From assembly GCF_002165135.1 (NCBI RefSeq), contig NZ_NFZQ01000012.1, positions 124,001-188,000 of the forward strand: a stretch of 64,000 bases of DNA, read 5' to 3'. Made by a program: the position numbers and the translations under genes. This document shows, one piece after another, positions 1 through 8,625 of the stretch (within the stretch, counting starts at the first letter, position 1; the number at the start of each line of letters is the position of its first letter). The DNA is from Pseudomonas sp. SID14000. GTDB taxonomy: Bacteria; Pseudomonadota; Gammaproteobacteria; Pseudomonadales; Pseudomonadaceae. The notes beneath the pieces are model-generated. The model saw only the letters and a program-made list of their open reading frames with translations, searched no databases and was not told the DNA's origin.

Positions 1-1119
1 AAGCAGGCGGTGATCGATGTGTTCCAGCAAGTGCTGCATGAGCGCCTGGGTTCGCAGATGGAAATTTCCGTGGAGTTCGTCGGGCCCGATGACCTGCGCA
101 TCTTCAACAGCGGCCTCAAGCTCGACGAACTGCCACGTTCCTGGGCGCATTACTCGCTGACCCTGGAACCGCTCAACCCGCCGGTGCTGGTAACGCAGAT
201 CCGCCTGGGCGAAAGCGAGTGGCTGTACATCGCCTCGCTGCTGCCCGAGCCCTACACCAGCCTGGAAGCCGAGCGCCTGCCGCGCCAGCAGATCGGTTTC
301 ATCGTGCTGACCACGGCCTTGCTGCTGTTGTTCATCGGCTTGCTGGTGCACTGGCAGAGCTGGCCGCTCAAGCGCCTGGCGCGGGCCGCGCGGGAGATGT
401 CGCTAGGCGCTGATGTGGCGCCTGTGGCCGAAGGCGGCGGCAGCGAGGTGGTCGAGGTGGGCCGGGCATTCAACAGTATGCGCGAGCGCATCAGCCGCTA
501 CCTGACCGAGCGCAGCCAGCTGTTCAGTGCCATCTCCCACGACTTGCGCACGCCGATCACCCGCTTGCGCCTGCGTGTCGAGCTGCTGGAGGATGAGCGC
601 CTGCAGGCCAAGTTCAGCCAGGACCTGGACGAGCTGGAGCTGTTGGTCAAAGGTGCGTTGCAGTGCGTGAAGGACACCGACATCCACGAGAACATCGAGG
701 CGGTCGACCTCAACCAGGTGCTGGAAATCCTGGCCGAGCCTTACCTGGGCGATGGCCGCATCACGCTCGAAGGCCGGGCGCTGGCGCCGTACCCGGGCAA
801 GCCGCTGGCGTTGCGGCGCTGCATCGGCAACCTGATCGACAACGCCATCAAGTATGGCGAGCGGGCACATCTGCGGATCATCGACAGTGCCGAGGCGTTC
901 GTCCTGCAGGTGGATGACCAGGGGCCGGGCGTGCCGCAGCAGCAAATGGAGCAGGTGTTCGAGCCGCACTTCCGTCTGGCCGGGCAGCAGCAGGGGTACG
1001 GGCTGGGATTGGGGATTGCGCGCAACATAGCCCATAGCCATGGGGGAGAGGTGAGCTTGCTGAACCTGCGTGAGGGCGGGTTGCGGGTGACCTTGTATCT
1101 GCCGCGGGGCATGGACTGA
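1..1119 (+). CDS. gtrS: Sensor histidine kinase GtrS (5' end outside window)
   Basis: The reading frame is open from the first base, so the N-terminus lies upstream. The visible 372 residues hold the end of a periplasmic sensor region, one membrane segment (about residues 98-117), a HAMP linker, an H-box with the phospho-acceptor His (SAISHDLRTPITRLR), and an ATPase domain with N-box GNLIDNAIKYG, G1 DDQGPGVP, F-box FEPHF and G2 GYGLGLG. It is therefore a complete inner-membrane kinase core. Its position just upstream of the gts glucose importer matches GtrS of Pseudomonas, which with the regulator GltR senses 2-ketogluconate or 6-phosphogluconate and controls glucose uptake genes. The partner regulator is not in the window. 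The family call is certain; the symbol rests on synteny. Confidence 0.88.
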   Translation, partial: KQAVIDVFQQVLHERLGSQMEISVEFVGPDDLRIFNSGLKLDELPRSWAHYSLTLEPLNPPVLVTQIRLGESEWLYIASLLPEPYTSLEAERLPRQQIGFIVLTTALLLLFIGLLVHWQSWPLKRLARAAREMSLGADVAPVAEGGGSEVVEVGRAFNSMRERISRYLTERSQLFSAISHDLRTPITRLRLRVELLEDERLQAKFSQDLDELELLVKGALQCVKDTDIHENIEAVDLNQVLEILAEPYLGDGRITLEGRALAPYPGKPLALRRCIGNLIDNAIKYGERAHLRIIDSAEAFVLQVDDQGPGVPQQQMEQVFEPHFRLAGQQQGYGLGLGIARNIAHSHGGEVSLLNLREGGLRVTLYLPRGMD

Positions 1120-1139
1120 AGGGTTGTGTTGCCTGTGTC

Positions 1140-1244
1140 GGCCTCTTCGCGGGTAAACCCGCTCCCACAGAGGCCTCACAGGTCCATACAGACTCCGAGG
1201 CTAATGCAAAAACTTGTGGGAGCGGGTTTACCCGCGAAGAGGCC
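1140..1244. repeat. REP pair, inverted (GTTTACCC type)
   Basis: Two 30-bp arms at 1140-1169 and 1215-1244 are perfect reverse complements. Each runs from GGCCTCTTCGCGGG to CCGCTCCCACA. They lie between gtrS and the AGE-family gene and could fold into one long hairpin in the transcript. The same unit recurs through the window. Confidence 0.93.
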
Positions 1245-1359
1245 AGCACAGGCAACGCAAATGTCACTTGCTGGTGACAAATCCACCTTCCTTGGTGACA
1301 TTCCCATCCAGGCCCGCTCACTAGAATTCGCACACGACTGGCAAGGATCAAGCTGGCCC

Positions 1360-2610
1360 ATGAGCATCTCCAACCTGCCTTCCACCCGCTGGCTCGACGC
1401 CCCGGCCCACACCGCCTGGCGCATGGCCGAAGGGCAGCGCCTGCTGGCCTTCGCCACGGCGTCGAAACTGCCCGATGGCTTCGGCAGCCTCGACGCCACA
1501 GGCTTGCTAGCCCCCGGTACCCGCGCCGAAACCCTGAACACCGCCCGCATGACCCACTGCTTCGCCCTGGCCCACCTGCAGGGCATGCCCGGCTACCTGG
1601 CCTATGCCGAACACGGCGTGGCCGCCCTGCGCGGCGCACTGCAGGATGCGACCTACGGTGGCTGGTTCGCCTATCCCGGTGGCCATCACGGCAGCGGCAA
1701 GGCGGCTTACCTGCATGCCTTCGTCGCCCTGGCCGCCAGTTCGGCGGTGATGGCCGGTGCTGGCGATGCAACAGCCCTGCTGGCAGACGCGGTGCAGGTA
1801 CTTGAAGCGCATTTCTGGAGTGAAGAGGAGGGGGCCTTGCGGGAAGCCTTTTCCCGTGCCTGGCAGTTGCCCGAACCGTACCGTGGCGCCAACAGCAACA
1901 TGCATGCGGTCGAGGCTTTCCTGGCCCTGGCAGACGTCACTGGCGATAGCTTGTGGCTGCAACGCGCCTTGCGTATCGCCGAACGTATCATCCGCACCCA
2001 TGCCGCCGCCAACGGCTACCGGGTCATCGAGCATTTCGACGCACTCTGGCAGCCACTGCCGCACTACAACCAGGAGCACCCGGCCGACCACTTCCGGCCT
2101 TATGGCTCCACGCCCGGGCATGCCCTGGAGTGGGCGCGGTTGCTGCTGCACCTGGAGGCCAGCCTCGAACGGGCCGGCCTGCACGCACCCGGCTGGCTGC
2201 CAGATGGCGCTCGCGCATTGTTCGACGCTGCCTGCCAGCACGCCTGGAACGTCGATGGAGCGCCTGGTTTCGTCTACACCCTGGACTGGGCCGATCGCCC
2301 GGTAGTGCGCGCGCGTCTGCACTGGGTGCACGCCGAGGCCTGCGCCGCTGCAGCGGCCCTGTTGCAGCGCACCGGCGAGGCGCTCTACGAGCAGTGGTAC
2401 CGCCGTAGCTGGGACTTCATCGCCAGTCATTTCATTGATTACCGCGCTGGCAGCTGGCACCACGAACTCGATGCGCACAACCAGCCAGCCGCGACCATCT
2501 GGCCAGGCAAGCCCGACCTCTACCATGCCTACCAGGCACTGCTACTGCCGGGCTTGCCGCTGGCCCCCAGCCTGGCCAGCAGCTTGGCCGGCAATGTAAC
2601 CAAACGATGA
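1360..2610 (+). CDS. AGE-family sugar isomerase/epimerase (mannose isomerase-like)
   Basis: A 416-residue protein of the N-acylglucosamine 2-epimerase superfamily, which has an (alpha/alpha)6-barrel. It shows the family's spaced His and acidic segments: RMTHCFALAHLQG, NMHAVEAFL, HYN and GHALEWARLLLHL. Relatives interconvert aldoses and ketoses such as mannose and fructose in the cytoplasm. Its place between gtrS and gtsA suggests it feeds hexoses into the same uptake route. The frame is open further upstream into the REP pair, but ATG 1360 gives the usual family N-terminus and has AAGGA about 13 bases upstream. The exact substrate cannot be read from sequence. Confidence 0.8.
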   Translation: MSISNLPSTRWLDAPAHTAWRMAEGQRLLAFATASKLPDGFGSLDATGLLAPGTRAETLNTARMTHCFALAHLQGMPGYLAYAEHGVAALRGALQDATYGGWFAYPGGHHGSGKAAYLHAFVALAASSAVMAGAGDATALLADAVQVLEAHFWSEEEGALREAFSRAWQLPEPYRGANSNMHAVEAFLALADVTGDSLWLQRALRIAERIIRTHAAANGYRVIEHFDALWQPLPHYNQEHPADHFRPYGSTPGHALEWARLLLHLEASLERAGLHAPGWLPDGARALFDAACQHAWNVDGAPGFVYTLDWADRPVVRARLHWVHAEACAAAAALLQRTGEALYEQWYRRSWDFIASHFIDYRAGSWHHELDAHNQPAATIWPGKPDLYHAYQALLLPGLPLAPSLASSLAGNVTKR

Positions 2611-2632
2611 CATTCACGCATCGCTTCGTTAC
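2596..2632. promoter_or_regulatory. Imperfect dyad before gtsA, possible operator or terminator
   Basis: GTAACCAAACGATG (2596-2609) and CATCGCTTCGTTAC (2619-2632) are inverted copies with two mismatches around a 9-base spacer. The dyad overlaps the stop of the isomerase gene and lies about 85 bases before gtsA. It could bind the glucose-responsive regulator or end the upstream transcript; no T-run follows it. Confidence 0.35.
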
Positions 2633-2714
2633 CTGGCGAGGCGAGCACGCTGTTTAGACTTCATGCAACGCAAGCGATCGACTTGCACGGCATAACAACA
2701 AGAAAGGTGCTTCG

Positions 2715-4001
2715 ATGAATTCCACGCTCCGTCTCGCTGCCGCCATCTCCCTGGCCTCCTTACTTCCATTCAATGCCCTGGCTGCCGAACCCAAAGGCAG
2801 TGTCGAGGTGGTGCACTGGTGGACCTCCGGTGGTGAAAAAGCGGCGGTCGATGTGCTCAAGGCCCAGGTCGAAAAAGATGGCTTTACCTGGAAGGACGGC
2901 GCCGTCGCCGGTGGTGGTGGTGCCACCGCCATGACCGTGCTCAAGAGCCGCGCCGTGGCCGGCAACCCGCCGGGTGTCGCGCAGATCAAGGGCCCGGACA
3001 TCCAGGACTGGGCGGCCACCGGCCTGCTCGACGCCGATGTGCTCAAGGAAGTGGCCACGAAAGAAAAGTGGGACTCACTGCTCGACAAGAAAGTCGCCGA
3101 TACCGTCAAGTACGACGGTGACTATGTCGCCGTACCGGTGAACATCCACCGCATCAACTGGCTGTGGATCAACCCCGAAGTCTTCAGGAAGGCCGGCATC
3201 GACAAGGCGCCAGCCACCCTCGACGAATTCTACGCCGCCGCCGACAAGCTCAAGGCCGCCGGCTTCATTCCGCTCGCCCATGGCGGCCAGCCGTGGCAGG
3301 ACAGCACCGTGTTCGAAAGCGTGGTGCTGGCGGTGATGGGGGCCGACGGCTACAAGAAGGCCCTGGTCGATCTCGACAGCGCGGCCCTGACCGGCCCGCA
3401 GATGGTCAAGGCGCTGACCGAACTGAAAAAGGTCGCCACCTACATGGACCCGGATGGCAAAGGCCAGGACTGGAACCTGGAAGCGGCCAAGGTCATCAAC
3501 GGCAAGGCCGGCATGCAGATCATGGGCGATTGGGCCAAGAGCGAATGGACCTTGGCGAAGAAGACCGCCGGCAAGGACTACCAGTGCGTTCCATTCCCCG
3601 GCACCGAAAAGGCCTTCCTGTACAACATCGACTCGCTGGTGGTGTTCAAGCAGAACAACGCCGGCACGACTGCCGGCCAGCAGGACATTGCCCGCAACGT
3701 GCTGGGTGAGGAGTTCCAGAAGGTCTTCAGCAGCAACAAAGGGTCGATCCCGGTGCGCAACGACATGCTGGCCGACATGGGCAAGCATGGCTTCGACGCC
3801 TGCGCGCAAACCTCCGCCAAGGATTTCCTGGCCGATGCCAAAAATGGCGGCCTGCAGCCGAGCATGGCGCACAACATGGCCACCACGCTGGCCGTGCAGG
3901 GCGCATTCTTCGATGTGGTGACCAACTACATCAACGACCCCAAGGCCGACCCGGCCGATGCGGCGAAGAAGCTGGCGGCGGCGATCAAGGCTGCCCAGTA
4001 G
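2715..4001 (+). CDS. gtsA: Glucose ABC transporter, periplasmic binding protein GtsA
   Basis: A 428-residue extracytoplasmic solute-binding protein of the carbohydrate family. It begins with a Sec signal peptide ending near NALAAEPKG (cleavage about residue 24). The mature part has the family features VHWWTSGGEK and a central GKAGMQIMGDWAKSEW segment. It captures glucose in the periplasm for GtsBCD. The start is ATG 2715 with AGAAAGG about 7 bases upstream. It heads gtsABCD-oprB, and a REP pair separates it from gtsB. gts and oprB genes in Pseudomonas are induced by glucose; a dyad before this gene may take part. Confidence 0.93.
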   Translation: MNSTLRLAAAISLASLLPFNALAAEPKGSVEVVHWWTSGGEKAAVDVLKAQVEKDGFTWKDGAVAGGGGATAMTVLKSRAVAGNPPGVAQIKGPDIQDWAATGLLDADVLKEVATKEKWDSLLDKKVADTVKYDGDYVAVPVNIHRINWLWINPEVFRKAGIDKAPATLDEFYAAADKLKAAGFIPLAHGGQPWQDSTVFESVVLAVMGADGYKKALVDLDSAALTGPQMVKALTELKKVATYMDPDGKGQDWNLEAAKVINGKAGMQIMGDWAKSEWTLAKKTAGKDYQCVPFPGTEKAFLYNIDSLVVFKQNNAGTTAGQQDIARNVLGEEFQKVFSSNKGSIPVRNDMLADMGKHGFDACAQTSAKDFLADAKNGGLQPSMAHNMATTLAVQGAFFDVVTNYINDPKADPADAAKKLAAAIKAAQ

Positions 4002-4028
4002 GCAGCTCGGAGGCTAACGCAGCCTGAC

Positions 4029-4167
4029 TGTGGGAGCGGCCTTGCGTCGCGAAAGGACCGCAAAGCGGTCCCAGAACCAGGCAGCGCAGTCCTTCCAGAA
4101 CAGCTTCGTTCATCAGGCCCCCCGGGGCTGCTTCGCAGCCCTTTCGCGACACAAGGCCGCTCCCACA
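4029..4167. repeat. REP pair between gtsA and gtsB
   Basis: The left copy starts TGTGGGAGCGGCCTTG (4029-4055). The right copy (4141-4167) is its near-perfect reverse complement, with one mismatch in the stem. The core differs from the common unit: GGCCTTG(C/T)GTCGCG replaces GGGTTTACCCGCG. A smaller hairpin (GGGGCTGCTTCGCAGCCC) lies just before the right arm. The pair sits inside an operon, between the binding protein and the first permease gene. Confidence 0.88.
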
Positions 4168-4198
4168 AAAGCGGGCCGTTGTGCCTTTGAGGTGAACC

Positions 4199-5107
4199 AT
4201 GACCACAGCAACCGCCCAACTGCGGGCCTCACCCCTGGACGCGCTACAGCGCTGGCTGCCCAAGCTGGTGCTGGCGCCGAGCATGTTCATCGTCCTGGTG
4301 GGCTTCTACGGCTACATCCTCTGGACCCTTGTCCTGTCCTTCACCACCTCGACCTTCCTGCCCACCTACAAGTGGGCCGGCCTGGCGCAGTACGCCCGGC
4401 TGTTCGACAACGACCGCTGGTGGGTGGCAAGCAAGAACCTGCTGCTGTTCGGCGGCCTGTTCATCGCCATCAGCCTGGTCATCGGCGTACTGCTGGCGGT
4501 CTTGCTGGACCAGCGTATCCGTCGCGAAGGTTTCATCCGCACCATCTACCTGTACCCCATGGCGTTGTCGATGATCGTCACCGGCACCGCCTGGAAGTGG
4601 CTGCTCAACCCCGGCATGGGCCTGGACAAGCTGCTGCGCGACTGGGGCTGGGAGGGCTTTCGCCTGGACTGGCTGATCGATCCCGACCGGGTGGTGTACT
4701 GCCTGGTGATCGCCGCCGTGTGGCAGGCCTCCGGCTTCATCATGGCGATGTTCCTGGCCGGCCTGCGTGGCGTCGACCCTTCGATCATCCGCGCCGCGCA
4801 GATCGACGGCGCCAGCCTGCCACGCATCTACTGGCGCGTGGTGCTGCCCAGTCTGCGCCCGGTGTTCTTCAGTTCGCTGATGATTCTCGCGCACATTGCG
4901 ATCAAGAGCTTCGACCTGGTGGCGGCGATGACTGCCGGCGGCCCGGGCTACTCGTCCGACCTGCCGGCAATGTTCATGTATTCGTTCACCTTCAGCCGCG
5001 GCCAGATGGGCATGGGCTCGGCCAGTGCCATTCTCATGCTCGGGGCGATCCTGGCGATCCTCGTGCCTTACCTGTACTCGGAGCTGCGGAGCAAACGCCA
5101 TGCATAG
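4199..5107 (+). CDS. gtsB: Glucose ABC transporter permease GtsB
   Basis: A 302-residue inner-membrane permease of the MalF/UgpA type with about six membrane helices. The cytoplasmic EAA loop that contacts the ATPase is visible near residues 200-220 (RAAQIDGASLPRIYWRVVLP). It pairs with GtsC to form the glucose channel. ATG 4199 follows GAGGTGAACC and gives the expected short cytoplasmic N-terminus. Its last 8 bases overlap the start of gtsC, which indicates coupled translation. Confidence 0.93.
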   Translation: MTTATAQLRASPLDALQRWLPKLVLAPSMFIVLVGFYGYILWTLVLSFTTSTFLPTYKWAGLAQYARLFDNDRWWVASKNLLLFGGLFIAISLVIGVLLAVLLDQRIRREGFIRTIYLYPMALSMIVTGTAWKWLLNPGMGLDKLLRDWGWEGFRLDWLIDPDRVVYCLVIAAVWQASGFIMAMFLAGLRGVDPSIIRAAQIDGASLPRIYWRVVLPSLRPVFFSSLMILAHIAIKSFDLVAAMTAGGPGYSSDLPAMFMYSFTFSRGQMGMGSASAILMLGAILAILVPYLYSELRSKRHA

Positions 5108-5945
5108 CCCTGTCGACAAACTGGCGCTGAGCCCGAGCCGCATCGTCATCCACGCGGTGCTGCTGCTGGCCGTGCTGCTGTATCTGGTGCCGCTGGTGGT
5201 AATGCTGCTGACCAGCTTCAAGACCCCGGACGACATCAGTACCGGCAACCTGCTGAGCTGGCCGACCGTTATTAGCGGCATCGGCTGGGTCAAGGCCTGG
5301 GGCACGGTCAGTGGTTACTTCTGGAACTCGATCATGATCACCGTGCCAGCGGTGCTGATTTCCACCGCCATCGGCGCATTGAACGGCTATGTGTTGTCGA
5401 TGTGGCGCTTCCGCGGTTCGCAGCTGTTCTTCGGCTTGCTGCTGTTCGGCTGCTTCCTGCCATTCCAGACCGTGCTGCTGCCAGCCTCGTTCACCCTTGG
5501 CAAGCTCGGCCTGGCCAGCACCACAACCGGCCTGGTGCTGGTACACGTGGTCTACGGCCTGGCCTTCACCACGCTGTTCTTCCGCAACTTCTACGTGAGC
5601 ATCCCCGATGCACTGGTCAAGGCCGCGCGCCTGGACGGAGCCGGGTTCTTCACCATCTTTCGCCGCATCATCCTGCCGATGTCCACGCCGATCATCATGG
5701 TCTGCCTGATCTGGCAGTTCACCCAGATCTGGAACGACTTCCTGTTCGGCGTGGTGTTCTCCAGTGGCGATTCGCAACCGATTACCGTGGCCCTGAACAA
5801 TCTGGTCAATACCAGCACCGGGGCCAAGGAATACAACGTCGACATGGCAGCGGCGATGATCGCAGGCCTGCCGACACTGCTGGTCTACGTGGTGGCAGGC
5901 AAATATTTCGTCCGCGGGCTGACTGCCGGCGCGGTAAAGGGGTAA
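5100..5945 (+). CDS. gtsC: Glucose ABC transporter permease GtsC
   Basis: A 281-residue permease of the MalG/UgpE type with six predicted membrane helices. Its EAA loop reads VKAARLDGAGFFTIFRRIILP (about residues 175-195). It is the second half of the glucose channel with GtsB. An in-frame start also exists further upstream, inside gtsB, but ATG 5100 gives the normal N-terminus MHSPVDKLALSPSR. Three bases separate its stop from gtsD. Confidence 0.93.
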   Translation: MHSPVDKLALSPSRIVIHAVLLLAVLLYLVPLVVMLLTSFKTPDDISTGNLLSWPTVISGIGWVKAWGTVSGYFWNSIMITVPAVLISTAIGALNGYVLSMWRFRGSQLFFGLLLFGCFLPFQTVLLPASFTLGKLGLASTTTGLVLVHVVYGLAFTTLFFRNFYVSIPDALVKAARLDGAGFFTIFRRIILPMSTPIIMVCLIWQFTQIWNDFLFGVVFSSGDSQPITVALNNLVNTSTGAKEYNVDMAAAMIAGLPTLLVYVVAGKYFVRGLTAGAVKG

Positions 5946-5948
5946 GTC

Positions 5949-7103
5949 ATGGCAACGCTCGAACTTCGCAATGTGAACAAGACCTACGGCAGCGGTTTGC
6001 CGGACACCCTCAAGGACATCCAGCTGTCGATCAAGGATGGTGAGTTCCTGATCCTGGTCGGCCCGTCGGGCTGTGGCAAGTCGACCTTGATGAACTGCAT
6101 CGCCGGGCTGGAGCAGATCACCGGTGGTGCGATTCTCATCGACCAGCAGGACGTCAGTGGCATGAGCCCCAAGGACCGAGACATTGCCATGGTGTTCCAG
6201 TCCTACGCGCTGTACCCGACCATGAGCGTACGCGAGAACATCGAATTCGGCCTGAAGATCCGCAAGCTGCCCCAGGCCGCCATCGACGAGGAGGTGGCGC
6301 GGGTGGCCAAGCTGTTGCAGATCGAGCACCTGCTGGCGCGCAAGCCGGCGCAGCTGTCCGGTGGCCAGCAGCAGCGCGTGGCCATGGGCCGGGCGCTGGC
6401 GCGGCGGCCGAAGATCTACCTGTTCGATGAGCCGCTGTCCAACCTCGATGCCAAGCTGCGTGTCGAGATGCGTACAGAAATGAAACTGATGCACCAGCGC
6501 CTTAAGACCACCACCGTGTACGTCACCCATGACCAGATCGAGGCCATGACCCTGGGCGACAAGGTGGCGGTGATGAAGGACGGCATCATCCAGCAGTTCG
6601 GCACCCCGCAGCAGATCTACAACGATCCGGCCAACCAGTTCGTCGCCAGCTTCATCGGTTCGCCACCGATGAACTTCATCCCGGTGCGCCTCGCGCAACA
6701 GGACGGGCGCCTGCTGGCCGTGCTCGACAGCGGCCAGGCGCGTTGCGAGCTGCCCTTGGGGGTGGCCGCTGACGAGCTGGATGGGCGCGAGATCATCCTT
6801 GGCATCCGCCCCGAGCAGATTGCCCTGGGCGCAGCAGAGGGCAATGGCCTGCCGGGCATCCGCGCCGAAGTACAAGTGACCGAGCCCACCGGGCCAGACC
6901 TGCTGGTATTCGTCACCCTCAACCAGACCAAGGTCTGCTGCCGCCTGGCGCCGGATGTGGCGTGCCGGGTCGGCGACAGCCTGAGCCTGCAATTCGACCC
7001 GGCCCGGGTGCTGTTGTTCGACGCCGCCAGCGGCGAGCGCCTGCACCTGGCCACCACTGCCGCAGCCATGAAAGGCAACGTGGCGCATTTCAAAGGCCGA
7101 TAA
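5949..7103 (+). CDS. gtsD: Glucose ABC transporter ATPase GtsD
   Basis: A 384-residue ATPase of the MalK/UgpC type. Walker A is GPSGCGKST, the signature is LSGGQQQR, Walker B is IYLFDEPLSNLD, and the switch His is in YVTHDQ. A C-terminal TOBE/regulatory domain follows from about residue 240. It energises GtsBC at the inner face of the membrane. It sits three bases after gtsC and about 40 bases before oprB. MalK-like ATPases can serve more than one importer, so it may not be exclusive to glucose. Confidence 0.93.
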   Translation: MATLELRNVNKTYGSGLPDTLKDIQLSIKDGEFLILVGPSGCGKSTLMNCIAGLEQITGGAILIDQQDVSGMSPKDRDIAMVFQSYALYPTMSVRENIEFGLKIRKLPQAAIDEEVARVAKLLQIEHLLARKPAQLSGGQQQRVAMGRALARRPKIYLFDEPLSNLDAKLRVEMRTEMKLMHQRLKTTTVYVTHDQIEAMTLGDKVAVMKDGIIQQFGTPQQIYNDPANQFVASFIGSPPMNFIPVRLAQQDGRLLAVLDSGQARCELPLGVAADELDGREIILGIRPEQIALGAAEGNGLPGIRAEVQVTEPTGPDLLVFVTLNQTKVCCRLAPDVACRVGDSLSLQFDPARVLLFDAASGERLHLATTAAAMKGNVAHFKGR

Positions 7104-7144
7104 CTCGTCTACACCATCAATAAGAAAAAAGAGGACGCAAAGGG

Positions 7145-8497
7145 ATGGAACAGCGCAAACGCATCAGGACTTTAGGTTCGCTGGCCTTGCTCGCACCACT
7201 GGCGATGGCCGGTGGCAGCGGCGCGCAGGCTGCCGAGGCTTTTTCCAGCGAATCGAAGTGGATGACCGGCGACTGGGGCGGTACCCGCACCGAGCTGCTG
7301 GAAAAGGGCTATGACTTCACTCTCGATTATGTCGGTGAGGTTGCCGGCAACCTGCACGGCGGCTACAACGACGACAAGACCGCACGCTATAGCGACCAGT
7401 TCGCCCTCGGCGCGCATCTGGACCTGCAGAAAATCTTCGGCTGGCACGATGCCGAGTTCAAGCTGGCGATCACCGAGCGCAGCGGCCGCAACCTCTCCAA
7501 CGACCGCATCAGCGATCCGCGCGCCGGGCAGTTCAGCTCGGTGCAGGAAGTGTGGGGGCGCGGCCAGACCTGGCGCCTGACCCAGATGTGGGTCAAACAG
7601 AAGTACTTTGACGGCGCACTGGACGTGAAATTCGGCCGCTTCGGCGAAGGCGAAGACTTCAACAGCTTCCCCTGCGACTTCCAGAACCTGGCCTTCTGCG
7701 GCTCACAGGTGGGCAACTGGGTGGGCGGCATCTGGTACAACTGGCCGGTCAGCCAGTGGGCGCTGCGGGTGAAATACAACATCACCCCGGAATTCTTCGT
7801 CCAGGTCGGTGCCTTCGAGCAGAACCCTTCCAACCTGGAAACCGGCAACGGCTTCAAGCTCAGTGGCAGCGGCACCAAGGGTGCGATCCTGCCGGTGGAA
7901 GCGGTGTGGTCACCCAAGGTCAACGGCCTGCCGGGCGAGTACCGCCTGGGCTACTACTACAGCACGGCCAAGGCCGACGATGTGTTCGATGACGTCAACG
8001 GCAACCCGCAGGCGCTGACTGGCGAGGCCTTCAAGTCGCACTCCAGCAAGCATGGCTGGTGGGTGGTGGCGCAGCAGCAGGTCACCGCCCATGGCGGTGA
8101 CGTCAACCGTGGCCTGAGCCTGTTCGCCAACTTCACCGTGCACGACCAGGCCACCAACGTGGTCGACAACTACCAGCAGCTGGGGATGGTCTACAAGGGC
8201 GCCTTCGACGCCCGGCCCAAGGACGATATCGGCTTTGGCGTGGCGCGCATTCATGTAAATGACGACGTGAAGAAACGTGCTGAACTGCTCAATGCCCAGA
8301 GCGGCATCAGCGATTACGACAATCCCGGTTTCGTACCGCTTCAGCGTACCGAGTACAACGCCGAGCTCTATTACGGCTTCCACGTCACCAACTGGCTGAC
8401 CGTGCGGCCCAACCTGCAGTACATCAAGAGCCCCGGCGGGGTGGATGAGGTGGATAACGCGCTGGTCGCAGGTTTGAAGATTCAGTCGTCATTCTGA
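7145..8497 (+). CDS. oprB: Carbohydrate-selective porin OprB
   Basis: A 450-residue outer-membrane beta-barrel of the OprB family. It has a Sec signal (positive MEQRKRIR, hydrophobic run, AQA/AEA cleavage about residue 30) and then alternating amphipathic strands ending in Phe (KIQSSF), the usual C-terminal barrel signal. Motifs WMTGDWGGTRT near the mature N-terminus and the FGRFGEGEDFNSFPC loop are typical. It lets glucose cross the outer membrane to reach GtsA. ATG 7145 follows AGAGGACGCAAAGGG. It closes the gts operon. Confidence 0.93.
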   Translation: MEQRKRIRTLGSLALLAPLAMAGGSGAQAAEAFSSESKWMTGDWGGTRTELLEKGYDFTLDYVGEVAGNLHGGYNDDKTARYSDQFALGAHLDLQKIFGWHDAEFKLAITERSGRNLSNDRISDPRAGQFSSVQEVWGRGQTWRLTQMWVKQKYFDGALDVKFGRFGEGEDFNSFPCDFQNLAFCGSQVGNWVGGIWYNWPVSQWALRVKYNITPEFFVQVGAFEQNPSNLETGNGFKLSGSGTKGAILPVEAVWSPKVNGLPGEYRLGYYYSTAKADDVFDDVNGNPQALTGEAFKSHSSKHGWWVVAQQQVTAHGGDVNRGLSLFANFTVHDQATNVVDNYQQLGMVYKGAFDARPKDDIGFGVARIHVNDDVKKRAELLNAQSGISDYDNPGFVPLQRTEYNAELYYGFHVTNWLTVRPNLQYIKSPGGVDEVDNALVAGLKIQSSF

Positions 8498-8548
8498 GGG
8501 CTATTGTTGTAAATTTACGCCAATCCCTTTTCGGTACTATTTCGATAG

Positions 8549-8579
8549 CCGGCACCCACTGCCCTGCAGTGGGTGCCGG
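8549..8579. terminator. Strong hairpin after oprB
   Basis: CCGGCACCCACTG and CAGTGGGTGCCGG form a perfect 13-bp stem with a 5-base loop, 50 bases after the oprB stop and 46 bases before the mutarotase gene. No T-run follows, so it may act as an RNA stabiliser or a partial terminator rather than a full intrinsic terminator. Confidence 0.6.
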
Positions 8580-8625
8580 GGATAGGCCGAGACAGCGCTA
8601 TCTCAAACAACAAGAGCTCTGAACC

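Noticed and set aside
1126..1359. Upstream extension of the AGE-family isomerase
   Set aside because: The extra codons translate the REP pair; the family N-terminus starts at 1360.
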